This document shows, piece by piece, positions 6,181-8,857 of a stretch of DNA of 8,857 nucleotides (positions are counted from its first letter, which is position 1; each line of letters opens with the position of its first letter). Origin of the DNA: Thermodesulfobacteriota bacterium (GTDB taxonomy: Bacteria > Desulfobacterota > BSN033 > UBA1163); the NCBI GenBank assembly GCA_030024065.1, contig JASEIE010000157.1:1-8857 (forward strand), in the 5' to 3' direction. The position numbers and the translations under genes were made by a program. The notes under the pieces were generated by a model. It was not told the DNA's origin. It did not search any database and saw nothing but the letters and a program-made list of their open reading frames with translations.

Positions 6181-8169
6181 TCAGGAGGGGGGCGATTCTA
6201 ACAGGTCAATGGCCCGAAGGACGTTCTCCCTCTTTCCAATGAGATAGACGATATCCCCTGTTTTGAAGGCAAAGTCAGGTTCCGGACTCGGGATGATCTC
6301 CCCATCTCGCCTCACGGCAATCACTGTCGCTCCTGTCCTGGACCGTATCTTCAGGTCTTTGATGGAATGTCCCTTCGCAGGTGTTTGTTCATGGATCAGG
6401 TAGGTTTCGGTTTCGATATCGGTGATGATCTCGCATTTTTCAGGCAGGCTCTTTACCGGAAGCTCCACCCTTCTCAGGGCCTCGTAACTTCCACTTCTTA
6501 TTCTCTCAACCTGGTCAAAGAGAAGGTTTCTCGGAACCTGATAGTGATGGAGCACTCTCGCAAAGATTTCGATCGATGTCTCGAATTCCTCGGGGATCAC
6601 TTCATTTGCCCCCAGCCGGATGAGGTCGTCGACCTCGGCCGCATACCGGGTCCTGACAATGATATAGAGCCTGGGATTTTCTTTGCGGGCGATCTGAACA
6701 ACCCTTCGGGTTGATGCAGGGTCGGAGATTACGACCACCAGCAATCGTGCTCCTTCGATCCCCAGTTTATGGAGGATCTCAAGGCTGGTCCCATCTCCAT
6801 AAACAATCGGCTCCCCCTTCTTTTTCATTTCGAGAACCTTGTTGCTATTCAATTCGAGGATGACATAGGGAATCGATGTCACTTTCAACACCTCTGCCAG
6901 ATTCTTACCATTCAATCCAAACCCGATGATGACCACATGGCCTTCTCGCTTCGAAGGGAAGCCCTCTTTCTCCGCCCTCTTTCTCATCCTGTCCAGTCGC
7001 TCAAGGATTTTTTTCGAACTCATATAGGTTGAAATACCGGGAGAGGCCTGCAGAAGGAAGGGGGTCAGTAGCATGGTGATCACAGAGGTTGAGAGGAAGA
7101 GCTGGTAGTGGCTCTCCGAGATGAGACCGGCCGATTTGCCGGCGGTGGCCAGGACGAAGGAGAATTCGCCAATCTGTGCGAGATGGAGCCCTGTCTGAAG
7201 AGAGACCCTGAGTGGATTTCCGATCAGATGGGCGGAGAAGAAGCCCGTGGAGGTTTTTAAAAGGAGAATGATGGTGACCGCAAGGAAGAGGATGAGCATA
7301 TTGTCATAGAGAAAGGTTAAATTGATTAACATCCCCACGGAGACGAAGAAGAGGCCGTTGAAACTGTCTTTGAATGGGAGGATATCGGAGATGGCCTGAT
7401 ACGCATATTCCGATTCGGAGATGACCAGCCCTGCGAGAAAGGCCCCGAGGGCCAGGGAGAGGCCGAGGCTCGATGTGAACAGGGCTGTTCCAAGGCAGAG
7501 GAGGATGATCGTGATGACAAAGAGCTCCCGGCTCCGGGTGTGGACGATCTGATGAAGGATATTGGGAACCAACCACCTGGCGCCGAAAATGACAATAGAG
7601 ATGATCGTTGCCGATTTGAAGAGTGTCCATAAAAGTTCAGCAGGGCTCCCCTGATTTCCGGCTAAGATGGGGATCAGGAGCATCAGAGGGACGACACAGA
7701 GATCCTGGAAGATCAGGATCCCGATGGAGAGGCGTCCATGGGGCGAGTCGATTTCACCCCGGTCAAAGAGCATCTTCATTACGATGGCCGTGCTGCTCAG
7801 GGCGACAAGAAATCCGGCAAACAAGGAGGCATTCCATTTCTGGAGGAAAGGATAGGCGATCGCTGTGGTGGCGAGGAGGGTGAGGAGGACCTGAGAGAGG
7901 CCTCCTCCCAAAACTGCGGAACGAATCCTTTTCAGGTTTTTGAGAGAGATCTCCAGACCCACTGTAAAGAGGAGGAGGATGATTCCTATCTCTGCGAGGA
8001 GTTCGACTTCGCGGATATCACGGATGAATCCAAATCCATGGGGACCGAGAAAAGCCCCGGCGGTGAGGAACCCGACGATTGTGGGGACCCTCAGTTTGTG
8101 GAGAAGAAAGATCACAGAGGCAGAAACCCCGAAGATGATGACCAGGGTTTTTAAGAATCCGAGCTCCAT
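6181..8169 (-). CDS. Monovalent cation:proton antiporter, CPA2 (Kef/YbaL-like) family with RCK (TrkA-N and TrkA-C) domains
   Basis: Inner-membrane K+ (or Na+)/H+ antiporter of 662 residues. Residues 1-375 form a Na+/H+-exchanger domain of about 12 helices, with LLLFTVGLEISLKNLK (65-80), SSTAIVMKML (125-134) and the transport motif IFQD (153-156, D156). Residues 409-530 are a TrkA-N/RCK Rossmann domain: VVIIGFGLNG with glycines 416, 418 and 421, an acidic E439 ending strand 2, and YGDGTS (457-462). This predicts dinucleotide binding. Residues about 570-655 are a TrkA-C ligand domain. Compared with the E. coli KefC loop (HALESDIEPFKG), the matching stretch reads AYQAISDILPFKD (256-268), so the histidine and glutamate are missing and glutathione gating of the KefC kind is doubtful. 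No KefF/KefG partner is visible here. The ATG at 8169 has only a weak purine-rich leader. A 400-base repeat gap follows. Confidence 0.9.
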   Translation of the reverse strand: MELGFLKTLVIIFGVSASVIFLLHKLRVPTIVGFLTAGAFLGPHGFGFIRDIREVELLAEIGIILLLFTVGLEISLKNLKRIRSAVLGGGLSQVLLTLLATTAIAYPFLQKWNASLFAGFLVALSSTAIVMKMLFDRGEIDSPHGRLSIGILIFQDLCVVPLMLLIPILAGNQGSPAELLWTLFKSATIISIVIFGARWLVPNILHQIVHTRSRELFVITIILLCLGTALFTSSLGLSLALGAFLAGLVISESEYAYQAISDILPFKDSFNGLFFVSVGMLINLTFLYDNMLILFLAVTIILLLKTSTGFFSAHLIGNPLRVSLQTGLHLAQIGEFSFVLATAGKSAGLISESHYQLFLSTSVITMLLTPFLLQASPGISTYMSSKKILERLDRMRKRAEKEGFPSKREGHVVIIGFGLNGKNLAEVLKVTSIPYVILELNSNKVLEMKKKGEPIVYGDGTSLEILHKLGIEGARLLVVVISDPASTRRVVQIARKENPRLYIIVRTRYAAEVDDLIRLGANEVIPEEFETSIEIFARVLHHYQVPRNLLFDQVERIRSGSYEALRRVELPVKSLPEKCEIITDIETETYLIHEQTPAKGHSIKDLKIRSRTGATVIAVRRDGEIIPSPEPDFAFKTGDIVYLIGKRENVLRAIDLLESPPS

Positions 8170-8188
8170 CGTTTTTTTCTCAGAGATT

Positions 8189-8194
8189 ATTATA
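8189..8194 (-). promoter_or_regulatory. Candidate -10 box of the antiporter gene
   Basis: The minus strand reads a perfect TATAAT at 8194-8189, 19 bases before the ATG at 8169. Transcription would begin near 8182, leaving a leader of about 13 nt. The bases at the -35 distance (8217-8212) read TTTTTG, a poor match, and lie inside the terminal repeat of the neighbouring transposase element. Confidence 0.4.
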
Positions 8195-8204
8195 AACCAT
8201 TTTC

Positions 8205-8230
8205 AAAAAAGCAAAAAGGGGACAGATTTA
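8205..8230 (+). repeat. Left terminal inverted repeat of the transposase element
   Basis: A-run, GC, A-run, GGGGACAG, ATTTA. It pairs imperfectly (20/26) with 8824-8849. It also lies at the -35 distance from the antiporter's TATAAT. Confidence 0.6.
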
Positions 8231-8236
8231 TTTTTA

Positions 8237-8265
8237 TTGACATAAAGGAAGTATGAAAGTAAAGT
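8237..8265 (+). promoter_or_regulatory. Candidate promoter of the transposase gene
   Basis: Consensus TTGACA (8237-8242), a 17-base spacer and TAAAGT (8260-8265; four of six consensus positions). The predicted transcription start falls at about 8271-8273, on the transposase ATG itself at 8272, so the message would be leaderless or nearly so. No good Shine-Dalgarno precedes the ATG at a normal distance. Confidence 0.5.
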
Positions 8266-8271
8266 TGGTTT

Positions 8272-8826
8272 ATGCCAAGGACATCAAGGGTGGTATTACC
8301 CAACTATCCTCATCATATCATTCAAAGGGGTCATTATAGGCAAATGATCTTTGCACGTGATCAAGATTATCTTTATTATCTTAAGAATCTAAAAGAATGG
8401 AAGGAAAAGTTAGGGTGTAAAGTTTATGCCTATTGTCTTATGACAAACCATGTCCATCTATTAGTGGATCCCGGTAAGAGAATAGAAAATCTTGCATTAC
8501 TAATGAAACGGGTTTCGGGTCGGCAGACTCGATATGTGAATAAGATAGCGGGACGAAAAGGAACGTTATGGGAAGGAAGGTATAAATCCAGCCCCATCAA
8601 GACAGATGAATATCTTCTTACCTGTTGTCGCTATGTAGAACTTAATCCTGTAAGGGCGAGTATAGTAGATGATCCTGGAGACTACAAATGGTCAAGCTAC
8701 AGGCACAAGATAGGTTTAGAAGACCATGATTGGTTAGATCTCGATCCATGTTACATGAGGTTAGGAACAACAAAAAAGAGGTGTGAAGAGAAATATAAGG
8801 AATCAGGGATCCTGAACCCCCAGTAA
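8272..8826 (+). CDS. HUH Y1 transposase, REP-associated tyrosine transposase (RAYT)/IS200-like family
   Basis: A single-strand DNA transposase/endonuclease of 184 residues, full length for the family. The N-terminus SRVVLPNYPHHIIQRG is typical of this group. The metal-binding HUH motif is H60-V-H62 in MTNHVHLL (57-64). FARDQDYLYYL (27-37), GTLWEGRYKS (97-106) and CCRYVELNPVRA (118-129) follow. The catalytic tyrosine is probably Y121, by alignment of RYVELNPVRA with the DYIYINPVK segment of E. coli TnpA-REP. It is intact, with no frameshift or stop. It is the only plus-strand gene in the window and is more AT-rich than its neighbours, consistent with acquisition. No TnpB gene is nearby. The ATG at 8272 starts the conserved MPR sequence. 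Whether it acts on its own flanking repeats or on dispersed REPs is not known. Confidence 0.92.
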   Translation: MPRTSRVVLPNYPHHIIQRGHYRQMIFARDQDYLYYLKNLKEWKEKLGCKVYAYCLMTNHVHLLVDPGKRIENLALLMKRVSGRQTRYVNKIAGRKGTLWEGRYKSSPIKTDEYLLTCCRYVELNPVRASIVDDPGDYKWSSYRHKIGLEDHDWLDLDPCYMRLGTTKKRCEEKYKESGILNPQ

Positions 8827-8849
8827 ATTTGACACTTTCCTGCTTTTTT
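8824..8849 (+). repeat. Right terminal inverted repeat of the transposase element
   Basis: It begins at TAAAT, overlapping the transposase stop codon (TAA, 8824-8826), and ends in a T-run. It pairs with 8205-8230 at 20 of 26 positions. The close overlap of gene end and element end is a compact arrangement. The terminal T-run (8844-8849) is not preceded by a local GC hairpin, so it is not a clear terminator. Confidence 0.55.
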
Positions 8850-8857
8850 CCTTGTCC

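Larger units (their letters stand above)
8205..8849 (+). mobile_element. IS200-like/REP-associated (Y1 transposase) element with imperfect terminal inverted repeats
   Basis: The element is defined by a Y1 transposase gene and by matching ends. The left end (8205-8230) and the reverse complement of the right end (8824-8849) agree at 20 of 26 positions, sharing the A/T-run, the GC and the TAAAT blocks. The inner left end includes GGGGACAGATTTA, a string I recall from the flanks of many such transposases. The interior is visibly more AT-rich than the antiporter and purine genes, as expected of a mobile gene. No target-site duplication can be shown: the right flank visible is only 8 bases, and this class makes none. 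The exact boundaries are inferred from the repeat. Confidence 0.65.

Noticed and set aside
6057..6242. 61-codon plus-strand frame
   Set aside because: It is made of ATTGG repeats and runs into the antisense of the antiporter C-terminus.
7738..8154. 138-codon open frame on the plus strand, rich in Glu/Asp/Gly
   Set aside because: Antisense to the hydrophobic membrane domain of the antiporter; the composition is the usual shadow of membrane-protein codons.

Overview
The window reads as ordinary chromosome from a Gram-negative anaerobe-type bacterium, most likely a Desulfobacterota ('Deltaproteobacteria') lineage or a neighbouring phylum. This is inferred from three things. FGAM synthase is a single PurS-PurL fusion without a glutaminase domain. 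There is a LivJ-type amino-acid binding protein with its LivH permease. The gaps hold repeat families (CCTGCCTGCC palindromes, TGGAATAATGG repeats, ATTGG/CCAAT repeats) that are common in such genomes as far as I recall. No rRNA or other marker confirms the taxon.

All housekeeping genes lie on the minus strand, so transcription runs from right to left. In that order they are: a Kef/CPA2-type cation:proton antiporter with RCK domains (8169-6181); a 400-base gap made mostly of repeats; a xylose-isomerase-like TIM-barrel protein (5780-5010); a 148-base gap filled by a 30-bp imperfect inverted repeat; the PurSL FGAM synthase (4861-1895); a 251-base regulatory gap; a branched-chain-amino-acid-type ABC substrate-binding protein (1643-348); a gap holding a long GC-rich inverted repeat; and the first 66 codons of the LivH-type permease, which runs off the left edge. 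At the right edge, on the plus strand, a small AT-richer element (about 8205-8849) carries an HUH Y1 (IS200-like/REP-associated) transposase. It is bounded by an imperfect 26-bp inverted repeat.

The binding protein and permease clearly form the start of a high-affinity uptake operon. A candidate sigma70 promoter lies at 1857-1828, followed by a leader of about 180 nt that contains a possible 12-codon leader peptide and a hairpin. The long inverted repeat between binding protein and permease sits where such structures uncouple binding-protein from permease expression in other transport operons. PurSL needs a separate PurQ glutaminase, which is not in the window. The TIM-barrel protein, the antiporter and PurSL show no obvious shared pathway.

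I found no clearly new multi-gene system. The points most worth a second look are the terminal inverted repeat and promoter layout of the transposase element, which may have replaced the antiporter's -35 region, the leader ORF/hairpin upstream of the binding protein, and the intergenic repeat families.
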